The notes: generated by a model from the letters alone, not told the origin. DNA of 26,520 nt from CAYZIB01 sp964478425 (GCA_964478425.1 CAYZIB010000015.1:1-26520), one strand, 5' to 3'; counted from the stretch's first letter, positions 7,374-15,501 are shown. Program-made: numbers and translations.

Positions 7374-7769
7374 ATGGAAAATAAAGAAATAATTAACATG
7401 GCAATAAAAGCTAGAGAAAATGCATATGCACCTTATTCTAATTTTAAAGTTGGTGCAGCTATCTATTTAAAAAATGGGAAATATATATTAGGGAGCAATG
7501 TAGAAAATGTTTCTTATGGTTTATCAAGCTGTGCTGAAAGAAATACATTGTTTCAAGCATATAATTTAGGGTATAAAAAAGAAGATATATTAAAAATTGC
7601 AATTGTATCTGACACAGAAAATCCAGTTTCTCCTTGTGGCGCATGTAGACAAGTTATGTCTGAATTAATGAATTTAGATTGTTTAGTTATACTTGCTAAT
7701 TTAAATGGATTAGAAAAACAATTTACTGTAAAAGATTTACTTCCATATGCTTTTGAGGAATTAAAATGA
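7374..7769 (+). CDS. cdd: Cytidine deaminase
   Basis: This enzyme deaminates cytidine and deoxycytidine to uridine and deoxyuridine in pyrimidine salvage. The 131-residue length matches the homotetrameric class. The zinc ligands are Cys53 (SCAERN), Cys88 and Cys91 (PCGACRQ), and Glu55 is the catalytic proton shuttle. YAPYSNFKVGAA near the N-terminus is the substrate-side motif. A strong AAGGAGG (7361-7367) precedes ATG 7374. In B. subtilis the order is ybeY-dgkA-cdd-era; here dgkA is missing between ybeY and cdd, and era overlaps the cdd stop by 4 bases. Confidence 0.97.
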   Translation: MENKEIINMAIKARENAYAPYSNFKVGAAIYLKNGKYILGSNVENVSYGLSSCAERNTLFQAYNLGYKKEDILKIAIVSDTENPVSPCGACRQVMSELMNLDCLVILANLNGLEKQFTVKDLLPYAFEELK

Positions 7770-8656
7770 AATCAGGATTTGTAAGTATAATTGGTAAACC
7801 TAATGTTGGTAAATCTACTTTAATTAATACTTTAATTGGACAAAAAATAGCGATAATGAGCCCTAAACCACAAACAACTAGAAATACTATTCAAGGAATA
7901 TACAATGATAAAGATTCACAAATAATTTTTATTGATACACCTGGAATTCATAATCCTAAAACAGAACTTGGAGTCTATATGACTAATATGGCTTATGAAA
8001 GTATAAGCGGTGTAGATATTATTATTTTTATGATTGATGATAAGGATAAATTAGATATTGATTTAAAAATAATTGAAAAATTGAAAAAAACTCATAAAAA
8101 AGTAATTTTAGTAATTAATAAATTAGATTTAATTAATAAAAATGGGATATTGGATGGCATTATTTTAAAATATATGTCACATTATAATTTTGATGCATGT
8201 ATTCCAATAAGTGCAAAATATAATAAAAATATTGATTATTTAATTAAAGAAATAAAAGAAAGTTTGGATGAAGGACCAAAATATTTTCCAGATGGAATAA
8301 TAACTGATCATCCTGAAAGATTTTTAATTTCTGAGATTATAAGAGAAAAAATATTATATTTAACAGAACAAGAAATACCTCATTCTGTATGTGTTGTTGT
8401 TGAAAATACAAAATTTGATGATAAAAATCCTGATTTATTGAATATTTCTGCTGAAATAATTGTTGAAAGAGATTCTCAAAAGAAAATTATAATTGGAAAA
8501 AATGGAGAAATGATTAAAAAAATTGGAATGAAAAGTAGAAAAGAATTAATTAATTTATTAGGTAACAAGATATATCTTGAACTATATGTTCGTGTAAAAA
8601 AAGATTGGAAAAATAGGAAAACAGATTTAAAAAATTTTGGTTATTATGAAAACTAA
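7766..8656 (+). CDS. era: Ribosome-assembly GTPase Era
   Basis: Era is an essential-type GTPase that binds the 3' end of 16S rRNA and checks 30S maturation. The G motifs are complete: G1 GKPNVGKST from residue 10, switch I around TTRNTIQG, G3 DTPG at 57-60, G4 NKLD at 119-122, and G5 ISAK. The C-terminal KH domain follows, with IIIGKNGEMIKKIG as the GxxG-type RNA-binding loop. The 296-residue length is normal. The start ATG 7766 overlaps the cdd stop, and GAGGA in the cdd 3' end is its Shine-Dalgarno. Its function fits with ybeY, rsmE, rsmH and rpsU in this window, all of which concern the small subunit. Confidence 0.98.
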   Translation: MKSGFVSIIGKPNVGKSTLINTLIGQKIAIMSPKPQTTRNTIQGIYNDKDSQIIFIDTPGIHNPKTELGVYMTNMAYESISGVDIIIFMIDDKDKLDIDLKIIEKLKKTHKKVILVINKLDLINKNGILDGIILKYMSHYNFDACIPISAKYNKNIDYLIKEIKESLDEGPKYFPDGIITDHPERFLISEIIREKILYLTEQEIPHSVCVVVENTKFDDKNPDLLNISAEIIVERDSQKKIIIGKNGEMIKKIGMKSRKELINLLGNKIYLELYVRVKKDWKNRKTDLKNFGYYEN

Positions 8657-8671
8657 TGAATAAATTTGTAG

Positions 8672-8704
8672 TTTTATCACATTATAATTTATGAGGTGAT
8701 AAAA
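8672..8704 (+). promoter_or_regulatory. Inverted repeat covering the yqzL ribosome binding site
   Basis: TTTTATCAC (8672-8680) and GTGATAAAA (8696-8704) are perfectly complementary over 9 bp with a 15-base loop. The right arm contains most of the GGTGAT ribosome binding site and the A of the yqzL ATG. The loop contains TATAAT (8683-8688). As RNA it could mask translation initiation of yqzL and, through coupling, recO; as DNA it could be an operator. The repeat is seen directly; a function is inference. Confidence 0.5.
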
Positions 8705-8820
8705 TGGATTTATTTGAAAAATTTTTTAAGTCAGGCAAAATTGAAGATTATTTAGCCTATGTTAAGGAGATAAAAAGTGGAAATAATAAAACAAGAAGGG
8801 GTAATAATAAAAACTCTTGA
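8704..8820 (+). CDS. yqzL: Small YqzL-like protein
   Basis: This is a 38-residue reading frame between era and recO. The first part, MDLFEKFFKSGKIEDYLAYV, resembles the short YqzL proteins of Bacillota, which carry a comparable F-x-x-TG-x-I-x-x-YL-x-Y pattern and occupy exactly this place upstream of recO. The function is unknown. GAGGTGAT just before ATG 8704 is a fair ribosome binding site, although it is partly enclosed in a hairpin. The last 44 bases overlap the start of recO in another frame, and that overlapping tail (GNNKTRRGNNKNS) is low-complexity and unlike the front part. I recall the family from memory, so the assignment is moderate. Confidence 0.7.
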   Translation: MDLFEKFFKSGKIEDYLAYVKEIKSGNNKTRRGNNKNS

Positions 8821-9370
8821 TTATCACGAGTCTTCGAAAATAATTTTTTTATTTACTAAAAATGGTAAAAAAAGTTTTTTACTTAATGGAGTAAAAAAAA
8901 TTAACTCAGATAAAAGAGCATTATCCCAAATTTTTCAAAAAGTAAATATTTCATATTATAGTAATAAAAGTTTTCCAAAGCCTATTGATTCTGATATTGT
9001 TGATACATATTCTATAATAAAAGAAGATATATTAAAACTTGAAAAAATGGCACAGATATGTGATATAACATACTATTTTTCTGATGAATTTATAAGTAGT
9101 TCTGATGTTTATGATTTACTTATTTTATGTCTTGATAAATTAAAAAATAAAGATAAGGATATTTGTTTTTTGATATTTTCATTAAATGTTTTAAGTTATT
9201 TAGGAATGGACTTAAGATATGATGATGAAATAAATTTTTTAATTGAAGATTTTTTAAATTATAATTTTGATGTTGTTTTAAACAATGAATTAAAAAATAA
9301 AATCTTAAATTTTACAGTGAAATTTTATAAAAATTATTTTGAATATGATATAAAATCTCTGTTTATATAA
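8777..9370 (+). CDS. recO: DNA repair protein RecO, short form
   Basis: RecO helps load RecA on SSB-coated single-stranded DNA with RecR. The N-terminal OB-fold is recognisable: KQEGVIIKTLDYHESSKIIFLFTKNGKKSFLLNGVKK. A helical domain follows. The start is GTG 8777, seven bases after AAGGAG inside yqzL. The protein has 197 residues, whereas B. subtilis RecO has about 255. The C-terminal part with the family's usual cysteine cluster (CxxC..., a zinc site in some members) is missing; only single Cys residues remain. No frameshifted continuation is visible after the stop, which lies just before a terminator, so this is probably a naturally reduced RecO and not a broken gene. Confidence 0.88.
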   Translation: MEIIKQEGVIIKTLDYHESSKIIFLFTKNGKKSFLLNGVKKINSDKRALSQIFQKVNISYYSNKSFPKPIDSDIVDTYSIIKEDILKLEKMAQICDITYYFSDEFISSSDVYDLLILCLDKLKNKDKDICFLIFSLNVLSYLGMDLRYDDEINFLIEDFLNYNFDVVLNNELKNKILNFTVKFYKNYFEYDIKSLFI

Positions 9371-9387
9371 GATTTTTCTTTTTTTTT
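9352..9387 (+). terminator. Rho-independent terminator after recO
   Basis: AAAATCT (9352-9358) pairs with AGATTTT (9370-9376) around an 11-base loop, followed by a long, nearly pure T tract to 9387. The stem is AT-rich and begins within recO. It would end the yqfC-to-recO operon. Confidence 0.65.
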
Positions 9388-9418
9388 GTATAAAAATGTT
9401 TTATATTTTATTTTATTA

Positions 9419-9427
9419 TGATATAAT
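9419..9427 (+). promoter_or_regulatory. Extended -10 promoter of glyS-dnaG-rpoD-trmK
   Basis: TGATATAAT is a perfect extended -10 (TGn-TATAAT) 24 bases before the glyS start. The -35 region is poor (TTTTAT 17 bases upstream), which is normal for extended -10 promoters. No T-box leader fits in the 64 bases between the recO terminator and the glyS start. Confidence 0.7.
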
Positions 9428-9451
9428 AATTATTTGATTAGAGGTGCTAAA

Positions 9452-10828
9452 ATGAGTAAAATAAATTTAGAAGAATTGGTTTCATACTTAAAAAATTTAG
9501 GTTTTGTTTATCAAGGTAGTGAAATATATGGTGGACTTGCTAATTCATGGGATTTTGGTCCACTTGGAGTTGAATTGAAAAATAATATAAAAAAAGCATG
9601 GTGGAAAAAGTTTATTCAAGAAAGTAAAGAAAACGTAGGATTAGATTCTGCAATTTTAATGAATAAAAAAGTATGGGAAGCAACTGGTCATGTTAGTAGT
9701 TTTAATGATCCATTAATGGATTGTAAAGAGTGTAAATCAAGATTTAGAGCTGATAAATTAATTGAAGATTTTACAAACGGTGAAATATCTGGAGATGGAA
9801 TGTCAAATCAAGAGTTATTTGATTTTATTAAAGATAATCATATCGCATGTCCTGTTTGTGGGAAACATAATTTTAGTGATATTAGACAATTCAATATGAT
9901 GTTTAAAACAAATCAAGGTGTTATTAATGATGAATCAAATGTTGTTTATATGAGACCTGAAACTGCACAAGGTATTTTTGTTAATTTTAAAAATATTCAA
10001 AGATCATTAAGAAAAAAAGTTCCTTTTGGTGTAGGACAAATTGGTAAAGCTTTTAGAAATGAAATTACACCTGGTAATTTTATTTTTAGAACAAGAGAAT
10101 TTGAACAAATGGAATTTGAATTTTTTTGTAAACCTGGCACAGAATTAGAATGGTTTAACTATTATAGACAATTTTGCTTTGATTTTTTATTAAGTTTAGG
10201 AATAAAAAAAGAAGATTTAAGATTTAGAGATCATGAACAAAAAGAATTGGCTTTTTATTCAAATGCTACAACTGATATTGAATATAATTTTCCATGGGGT
10301 TTTGGAGAAGTTTGGGGTATTGCTTCTAGAACTGACTATGATTTAAAATCGCATGAAAATTATTCAAAAGAAAGTTTTATGTATTTAGATCCGACTGATA
10401 ATTCAAAATATATTCCATATGTTGTTGAACCAAGTGTTGGAGTTGAAAGAATTATGTTAACAGTTTTATTTAATGCATATGAAAAAGAAGAAATAAATGG
10501 TGAAACAAGAGAGGTTTTACATTTACATCCGACACTTGCTCCATATAAAGTTGCTGTTTTACCTCTTATAAAAAAATTTCATAGTGATAAAGCTAATGAA
10601 ATATTTAATGAACTTCAAAAGCATTTTATGTGTACATATGATGATACACAAAATATTGGGAAAAGATATCGTAGACAAGATGCAATAGGTACTCCATTTG
10701 TTGTTACTGTTGACGATAATTCATTAAATAACAATGAAGTTACAATTAGATTTAGAGATTCAATGGAACAAATTTCTATTAAAATTGATGATTTAGTTCA
10801 ATTTATAAATGATAAACTACTTTTCTAG
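9452..10828 (+). CDS. glyS: Glycyl-tRNA synthetase, single-chain (alpha2) type
   Basis: This class II synthetase charges tRNA-Gly. It is the eukaryote/archaea-like homodimeric form (458 aa), not the GlyQ/GlyS two-subunit form found at this place in B. subtilis. Class II motif 2 is FRNEITPGNFIFRTREFEQMEFEFF region near residue 205, and motif 3 is EPSVGVERIML near residue 330. The family motif YMRPETAQGIF is present. Two CxxC pairs (CKECKSRF and CPVCGKHNF) suggest a structural zinc. The C-terminal anticodon-binding domain (APYKVAVLPL onward) is complete. I choose ATG 9452, eight bases after GAGGTG; the in-frame TTG at 9434 has no ribosome binding site. Together with dnaG and rpoD it forms a conserved operon. 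Confidence 0.97.
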   Translation: MSKINLEELVSYLKNLGFVYQGSEIYGGLANSWDFGPLGVELKNNIKKAWWKKFIQESKENVGLDSAILMNKKVWEATGHVSSFNDPLMDCKECKSRFRADKLIEDFTNGEISGDGMSNQELFDFIKDNHIACPVCGKHNFSDIRQFNMMFKTNQGVINDESNVVYMRPETAQGIFVNFKNIQRSLRKKVPFGVGQIGKAFRNEITPGNFIFRTREFEQMEFEFFCKPGTELEWFNYYRQFCFDFLLSLGIKKEDLRFRDHEQKELAFYSNATTDIEYNFPWGFGEVWGIASRTDYDLKSHENYSKESFMYLDPTDNSKYIPYVVEPSVGVERIMLTVLFNAYEKEEINGETREVLHLHPTLAPYKVAVLPLIKKFHSDKANEIFNELQKHFMCTYDDTQNIGKRYRRQDAIGTPFVVTVDDNSLNNNEVTIRFRDSMEQISIKIDDLVQFINDKLLF

Positions 10829-10839
10829 GTGGTGAAATA

Positions 10840-12588
10840 ATGGATAGATGGGAGCTTATTAAAAAAATAAATGATGAAGCAGATATAGTATCACTTGTAA
10901 GTGAATATGTTAAACTTGAAAAATTCGGAAATAATTATCGTGGATTATGTCCGTTTCATGATGAAAAGACTCCTTCATTTTCAGTTAGTCCAGAAAAGAA
11001 AATTGCATATTGTTTTGGTTGTAAACAAGGAGGATCTGCTTTAAAATTTTATCAAGAAATTGAAAATATATCCCAAGATGAAGCTATAAAACGATTATGC
11101 ATAAAATATGGAATAAAAGAATCGTTAGAACAAAAACAATTTAAAAATAAAAGTTATTATAAATTTGAAAATATAATGAATGAGACTACAAATTTTTATC
11201 AGTATAATTTAGAAAATTCTAAACAAGGATTAGATGCAATAAAATATTTAGATAATAGATTGATTGATAAAAAAATGAGAAATTTATTAAAGATAGGACT
11301 TGCTCCTAAAGAAAATATAATTTTAAATCTATTTAAAAATCAAAATATTGATGAATTAAGTTTATTGGATTTAGGATTAATCGTAAATGATAAAAATAAA
11401 CAATATCGTGATTTATTTAAAAATAGAATTGTATTTCCTATTTTAGATGAAGATGGATTAATTGTTGGATTTAGTGGTAGAGTTTATTATGAATCAGATG
11501 AACCAAAATATTTAAATAGTCCTGAAAGCATTATATTTAAAAAAAGAGAAGTTTTATATAATTTATATTACGCAAAAGAAGAAATAAAAAAACAGAAATT
11601 TGTATATTTAGTAGAAGGTTTCATGGATGTTATTGCATTTTTAAAAGCAGGAATAAAAAATGTAGTTTGCACAATGGGAACTGTTTTTACAAAAGAACAT
11701 TTAAAAATAATTCAAAAATATACTAATAATATTGTCATATCATATGATGGTGATTTAGCTGGTATAAATGCAACAAATAAATTAATTGATGATTTTAAAG
11801 ATGAAAATATTATTTTTGAAATTTTAAGATTTCCTGATAATTTAGATCCAGATGAATATTTAAAAAAATATGGCGATATAAAATTTAGTGAATTTATAAA
11901 TAACAAATTAGATATTTATGAATATCAATTTGATAGATTAAAAAGTAATCTCAATAAAAACAATGTTTTTGAATTGGATAATTTTAAAAAAGAAATATAT
12001 AAATTAATAAAAGATAGTAAATCAACTATTGTTTTAGAAAAATATTTAAATAAATTAAGTAATTTTATAAATTTAGATTATGATATCTTAAAAAATGATT
12101 TAAATAGATTTTTAAAACAAGGATTAAATAATAATAAAAATAAAACTATAGAAAAAAAAGAAATAAAATCTAATAAATTTATTTCTAGATATTTAGAAGC
12201 TGAAAAATATGTTATTCAATATATGATGTATAATAAAGAATATGCATATGCAATTGATAATGAAATCAATGATGTAGTTGATGATAGAAATTTTAAAATT
12301 AAAATGAAAATAATTAATTTTCATGAAGAACATTTAAATTTTGATAAAAATGAATTTATAAATTATTTAGATAATGATTTAAAAGAATATTTTATTCAAG
12401 AATTAAATGAAATAAATTGTTTCAATCGCGAAGATGCATATAAGTATTATAAAGAATTGTTATTATATTCAGACAAACTAAGAATTGATGAAATAAATAA
12501 ACAAATTAGTTTAATAAATGATCAAGATGAAATAATAAAACTTATTAATGAAAAAAATACACTTTTAAAAAAAATAAAAAGAAATTGA
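10840..12588 (+). CDS. dnaG: DNA primase DnaG
   Basis: DnaG makes RNA primers for chromosome replication. The N-terminal CHC2 zinc finger has Cys37, His40, Cys58 and Cys61 (CPFH...CFGC). The TOPRIM catalytic domain follows, with the acidic motif VEGFMDV around residue 258 (Glu259) and SYDGDLAG with Asp303 and Asp305 binding metal. The C-terminal helical part would bind the replicative helicase DnaB/DnaC. The 582-residue length is close to the usual 580-600. ATG 10840 is preceded by AGGTGGTGA, which begins at the glyS stop codon. The glyS-dnaG-rpoD order is conserved in Bacillota. Confidence 0.98.
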   Translation: MDRWELIKKINDEADIVSLVSEYVKLEKFGNNYRGLCPFHDEKTPSFSVSPEKKIAYCFGCKQGGSALKFYQEIENISQDEAIKRLCIKYGIKESLEQKQFKNKSYYKFENIMNETTNFYQYNLENSKQGLDAIKYLDNRLIDKKMRNLLKIGLAPKENIILNLFKNQNIDELSLLDLGLIVNDKNKQYRDLFKNRIVFPILDEDGLIVGFSGRVYYESDEPKYLNSPESIIFKKREVLYNLYYAKEEIKKQKFVYLVEGFMDVIAFLKAGIKNVVCTMGTVFTKEHLKIIQKYTNNIVISYDGDLAGINATNKLIDDFKDENIIFEILRFPDNLDPDEYLKKYGDIKFSEFINNKLDIYEYQFDRLKSNLNKNNVFELDNFKKEIYKLIKDSKSTIVLEKYLNKLSNFINLDYDILKNDLNRFLKQGLNNNKNKTIEKKEIKSNKFISRYLEAEKYVIQYMMYNKEYAYAIDNEINDVVDDRNFKIKMKIINFHEEHLNFDKNEFINYLDNDLKEYFIQELNEINCFNREDAYKYYKELLLYSDKLRIDEINKQISLINDQDEIIKLINEKNTLLKKIKRN

Positions 12589-12597
12589 GGTATCATC

Positions 12598-13809
12598 ATG
12601 GATTATAAAAATATATTAGAATTATTAAAAAAGCAAAATCAAGAATTAGGATGTGTTTTAAATGAAACAATATTAGAATATTTTGAAAAAGATTCTGATA
12701 TGTATGAAACAGTTTTAAAAGAATTAGATGACCTAGGAATTGATGTTTGTACAAAATTAGAATATGAAGAAAAAAAAGAATTACTTGAAGATGATAAAGA
12801 AATAGAACCAGATTCAAGTTTATTAGAAAAAATAGAACCAATTACAGATTTAGTTGATATAGAAAATCTTTCAAACAGTATAAAAGTTGATGATCCTGTA
12901 AGAATGTACTTAAAAGAAATTGGAAATATTCCACTTTTAGATAGCGAAGAAGAAATGAGGCTTGCTATTTTAGTATATGATGGTAGAATTGCTCAAGAAA
13001 AATTAGATGATGCTTTAAATGGGAAAATCGAATTAACTTTAGAAGAAAAAACTGAATTAGAAGAATTAGTAAGTAAAAGTCAAGATGCAAAACAAGGACT
13101 TGTTAATGCAAATTTAAGACTTGTTGTTTCAATTGCTAAAAGATATGTTGGTAGAGGAATGCAATTTTTAGATTTAATTCAAGAAGGTAATATGGGATTA
13201 ATGAAAGCAGTTGATAAATTTGATTATGAAAAAGGATTTAAATTTTCAACATATGCAACATGGTGGATAAGACAAGCAATTACAAGAGCAGTTGCAGACC
13301 AAGCAAGAACTATCAGAATACCTGTACATATGGTAGAAACAATTAATAAACTTGTTAGAGTTCAAAGACAATTAGTACAAAAATTAAGTAGAGAACCATC
13401 TATGGAAGAAGTTGCTCAAGCAATGGGAATAAGTGTTGAAAAAGTTCAAGCTATTCAAAAAATTGCTCAAGAACCAATTTCATTAGAATCACCTGTTGGT
13501 GAAGAAGAAGACTCTGCATTAGGAGATTTCATATCTGATCCAAATGTATTAAATCCATATGAATTTACTGCAAAAGAAATGTTAAAAAAAGAATTAAATG
13601 AAGTTTTATCGACATTAACTGATCGTGAAGAAAAAGTTTTAAGAATGCGTTTTGGTATGTTAGATGGAAAAACAAGAACATTAGAAGAAGTTGGAAAAGA
13701 ATTTGGTGTTACTCGTGAAAGAATAAGACAAATAGAAGCAAAAGCTTTAAGAAAATTAAAACATCCATCTAGATGCAAAAAATTAAAAGATTTTCAAAAT
13801 AAAAGATGA
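12598..13809 (+). CDS. rpoD: Vegetative RNA polymerase sigma factor RpoD (SigA)
   Basis: This is the primary sigma-70 factor, 403 residues. Region 1.1 is acidic at the N-terminus. Region 1.2 is DPVRMYLKEIGNIPLL; regions 2.1-2.4 run from AKRYVGRGMQFLDLIQEG to KFSTYATWWIRQAITRA, with the -10-binding residues intact. Region 3 follows, and region 4.2 is EEVGKEFGVTRERIRQIEAKALRKL, the -35-binding helix-turn-helix. This agrees with the TTGNNN/TATAAT promoters seen throughout the window. The start is ATG 12598, with a weak GAGGT overlapping the dnaG stop. The trmK start overlaps its TGA stop. Confidence 0.99.
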   Translation: MDYKNILELLKKQNQELGCVLNETILEYFEKDSDMYETVLKELDDLGIDVCTKLEYEEKKELLEDDKEIEPDSSLLEKIEPITDLVDIENLSNSIKVDDPVRMYLKEIGNIPLLDSEEEMRLAILVYDGRIAQEKLDDALNGKIELTLEEKTELEELVSKSQDAKQGLVNANLRLVVSIAKRYVGRGMQFLDLIQEGNMGLMKAVDKFDYEKGFKFSTYATWWIRQAITRAVADQARTIRIPVHMVETINKLVRVQRQLVQKLSREPSMEEVAQAMGISVEKVQAIQKIAQEPISLESPVGEEEDSALGDFISDPNVLNPYEFTAKEMLKKELNEVLSTLTDREEKVLRMRFGMLDGKTRTLEEVGKEFGVTRERIRQIEAKALRKLKHPSRCKKLKDFQNKR

Positions 13810-14438
13810 ATAGATTAAAATTTATAAGCAATTTTATAAAGGGTGAATATTTATGTGATGTAGGTACTGATCATGGATATTTACCTTTATATTGTTTTAA
13901 TCAAGGTAAGATAAAAAAAGCTCAGTTAATTGATAATAAACTTATGCCATTAGAACAAGCAAAAAAAAATCTTTTAAAATATAAAGAACATTGCATTTTT
14001 AGTTTATCTAATGGATTAAGTGATCTTTGTGAGGATGTTGATGTTATTAGTATATGTGGAATGGGTGCTGATTTAATTATAAAAATATTAGATCAAAAAA
14101 AAGAATCATTATATAATAAAAAAATAATATTGTGTGCTAATAAAAATTATTATAAATTACGAAAATATCTTTATTTAAATAATTTTTTAATTCAAGATGA
14201 AAAAGTAGTTTATGATAAATTTTATTATGAAATAATAATTTGTAAAAAGGTTCATATATTAGAAGAACAATACAAAATTGAAGAATTAATGTTTGGAAAA
14301 TATTTAATTAATGATAAATCTAATTTAGATTATTTTTGTTATCAATATGACATTTTAAATAAAATTAAAGATAAAAATAAAAATGCATTAGAAAAAATAT
14401 TTTATTTAGAAAAAATTATAAAGAATAATAAAAACTAA
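13806..14438 (+). CDS. trmK: tRNA (adenine-22-N1)-methyltransferase TrmK
   Basis: TrmK uses SAM to methylate N1 of A22 in the D-loop region of tRNAs. The Rossmann SAM motif CDVGTDHGYLPLY is near residue 17, and the family motif SICGMGADLIIKIL near residue 80. The 210-residue length is slightly short compared with about 235 in B. subtilis. It starts with an ATGA overlap at the rpoD stop and has no independent Shine-Dalgarno, so it is probably translated by coupling. Its last 33 bases overlap the 3' end of ylbJ on the other strand, and no terminator is seen between them. Confidence 0.92.
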   Translation: MNRLKFISNFIKGEYLCDVGTDHGYLPLYCFNQGKIKKAQLIDNKLMPLEQAKKNLLKYKEHCIFSLSNGLSDLCEDVDVISICGMGADLIIKILDQKKESLYNKKIILCANKNYYKLRKYLYLNNFLIQDEKVVYDKFYYEIIICKKVHILEEQYKIEELMFGKYLINDKSNLDYFCYQYDILNKIKDKNKNALEKIFYLEKIIKNNKN

Positions 14439-15281
14439 TATGGATATAATAGAACTTAATATTTTAGAAAATAAAAATGATTTATAATTAATAAAATTTT
14501 CTGTTACAGTTTTTATTTGATTATGAATTGAAAATCCACCAAAAACGATTATAAATTGAATTAATATATATTTAATTTTTTTTTGATACTCTAATTTATT
14601 AATTATATTAATTCCATTTAATAACTCTAATGGAATTAAAAATATATTTGGAATATTTAAAGTTTTAAAAAAAGAAATAATTACTGTAAATAAAATCATA
14701 ATTCCTAAAATATTAAATAATATGTCTATATTATTTTTAATTGAATTTGTTAAAGTTGTTTTTTTAGTTGTATTAAAATTGTTTATATTAAGCTTAAAAG
14801 TATTTTTTGGTTTATATATCAAACCAATTATAATATTAGTTATATATTGACTTAGTAAAAAAAAGATGCCTATATTTTTATTTAAAATATTTAAAGTAAA
14901 TAATGGATTTGTGTTTGAAGTTATCTTTATTAAATAATCTGCTTCAGTTTTTGAAATAGTATTATTTTCTACTAATTCATAGATATATTTATGAATCAGA
15001 GGGCTTCCAATAAAAAAAGATAAAAAAAAGATAAATGAAGAATTATAATTAGAAAGATTAAAAAGTTTGTTAAAAATTTTAAAAAAAATTTTACCAATTA
15101 AATTATTAATATTTAAATTTAAAAGTAAATCAATGATTATAAAATAAATAAACAAATTAATAAATATTTTATCAAACCATAAATATACAATTTGTTTTAT
15201 TTCGTATTTAATTATTATTGGATTAGTATATAAAAAAAAGAAAATTGAAACTAAAAGGAAAATTGAAATAATTTTTTTCAA
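14406..15281 (-). CDS. ylbJ: Sporulation integral membrane protein YlbJ-like
   Basis: This 291-residue, strongly hydrophobic protein has about seven to eight membrane helices. Its central signature, SFFIGSPLIHKYIYEL followed by ISKTEADYLIKITSNTNPLF, matches the gate-type motif of YlbJ and nucleoside-recognition proteins (GxP...A near NPLF). In B. subtilis YlbJ is a sigma-E-dependent membrane protein required for spore formation. The start appears to be TTG at 15281 (minus), with GGTGAG five bases upstream; no ATG is suitably placed. A sigma-E-like promoter lies just upstream. The gene converges on trmK and overlaps it by 33 bases. The family is clear from the motif and topology, but ortholog-level identity is less sure. 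Confidence 0.75.
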   Translation of the reverse strand: MKKIISIFLLVSIFFFLYTNPIIIKYEIKQIVYLWFDKIFINLFIYFIIIDLLLNLNINNLIGKIFFKIFNKLFNLSNYNSSFIFFLSFFIGSPLIHKYIYELVENNTISKTEADYLIKITSNTNPLFTLNILNKNIGIFFLLSQYITNIIIGLIYKPKNTFKLNINNFNTTKKTTLTNSIKNNIDILFNILGIMILFTVIISFFKTLNIPNIFLIPLELLNGINIINKLEYQKKIKYILIQFIIVFGGFSIHNQIKTVTENFINYKSFLFSKILSSIISILVFIILYNFF

Positions 15282-15297
15282 AAAAACTCACCGAATA

Positions 15298-15326
15298 ATT
15301 ATATTAAATAGTTTTTTGAAAAATGA
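15298..15326 (-). promoter_or_regulatory. Sigma-E-like promoter of ylbJ
   Basis: On the minus strand, TCATTTT (15326-15320) and AATATAAT (15305-15298) are separated by 14 bases. Against the published B. subtilis sigma-E consensus KMATATT-n14-CATACAMT this gives 6 of 7 and 6 of 8 matches with the expected spacing. No TTGACA-like -35 is found at 17 bases. Confidence 0.55.
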
Positions 15327-15334
15327 TTTTTTAT

Positions 15335-15411
<77 letters not shown>

Positions 15412-15418
15412 TTTAATT

Positions 15419-15444
15419 AAATTGTCCTATAAGACAATTTTTTT
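15419..15444 (+). terminator. Rho-independent terminator of tRNA-Arg(CCU)
   Basis: AAATTGTC (15419-15426) pairs with GACAATTT (15433-15440) around a six-base loop and runs into TTTT. Confidence 0.85.
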
Positions 15445-15462
15445 ATTTTTTAATAAAAAAAA

Positions 15463-15491
15463 TTGAAATTATTTTTTATAAGTAATATAAT
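15463..15491 (+). promoter_or_regulatory. Vegetative promoter of the ABC exporter operon
   Basis: TTGAAA (15463-15468) and TATAAT (15486-15491) are separated by 17 bases. The predicted leader is about 57 bases and contains a short tandem repeat. Confidence 0.8.
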
Positions 15492-15501
15492 TTATTTTAA
15501 G

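Noticed and set aside
4905..8656. TGA as a tryptophan codon (Mycoplasma code).
   Set aside because: TGA closes yqfC, yqfD, yqzL, dnaG and rpoD at expected family ends, and Trp is written TGG, for example in glyS and rpoD.
8777..9451. recO as a frameshifted pseudogene.
   Set aside because: No RecO-like sequence continues in another frame after the stop; a terminator and the glyS promoter follow at once.
9371..9451. T-box riboswitch upstream of glyS.
   Set aside because: Only about 64 bases lie between the recO terminator and the start, too few, and no T-box sequence is present.
12596..12841. Minus-strand hydrophobic frame inside rpoD.
   Set aside because: Its Leu/Phe/Ile-rich translation is the expected shadow of acidic Glu/Lys/Asp codons on the plus strand.
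15306..15334. Vegetative promoter for tRNA-Arg(CCU).
   Set aside because: No convincing -35/-10 pair with proper spacing ends just before the tRNA on the plus strand, so none was annotated.
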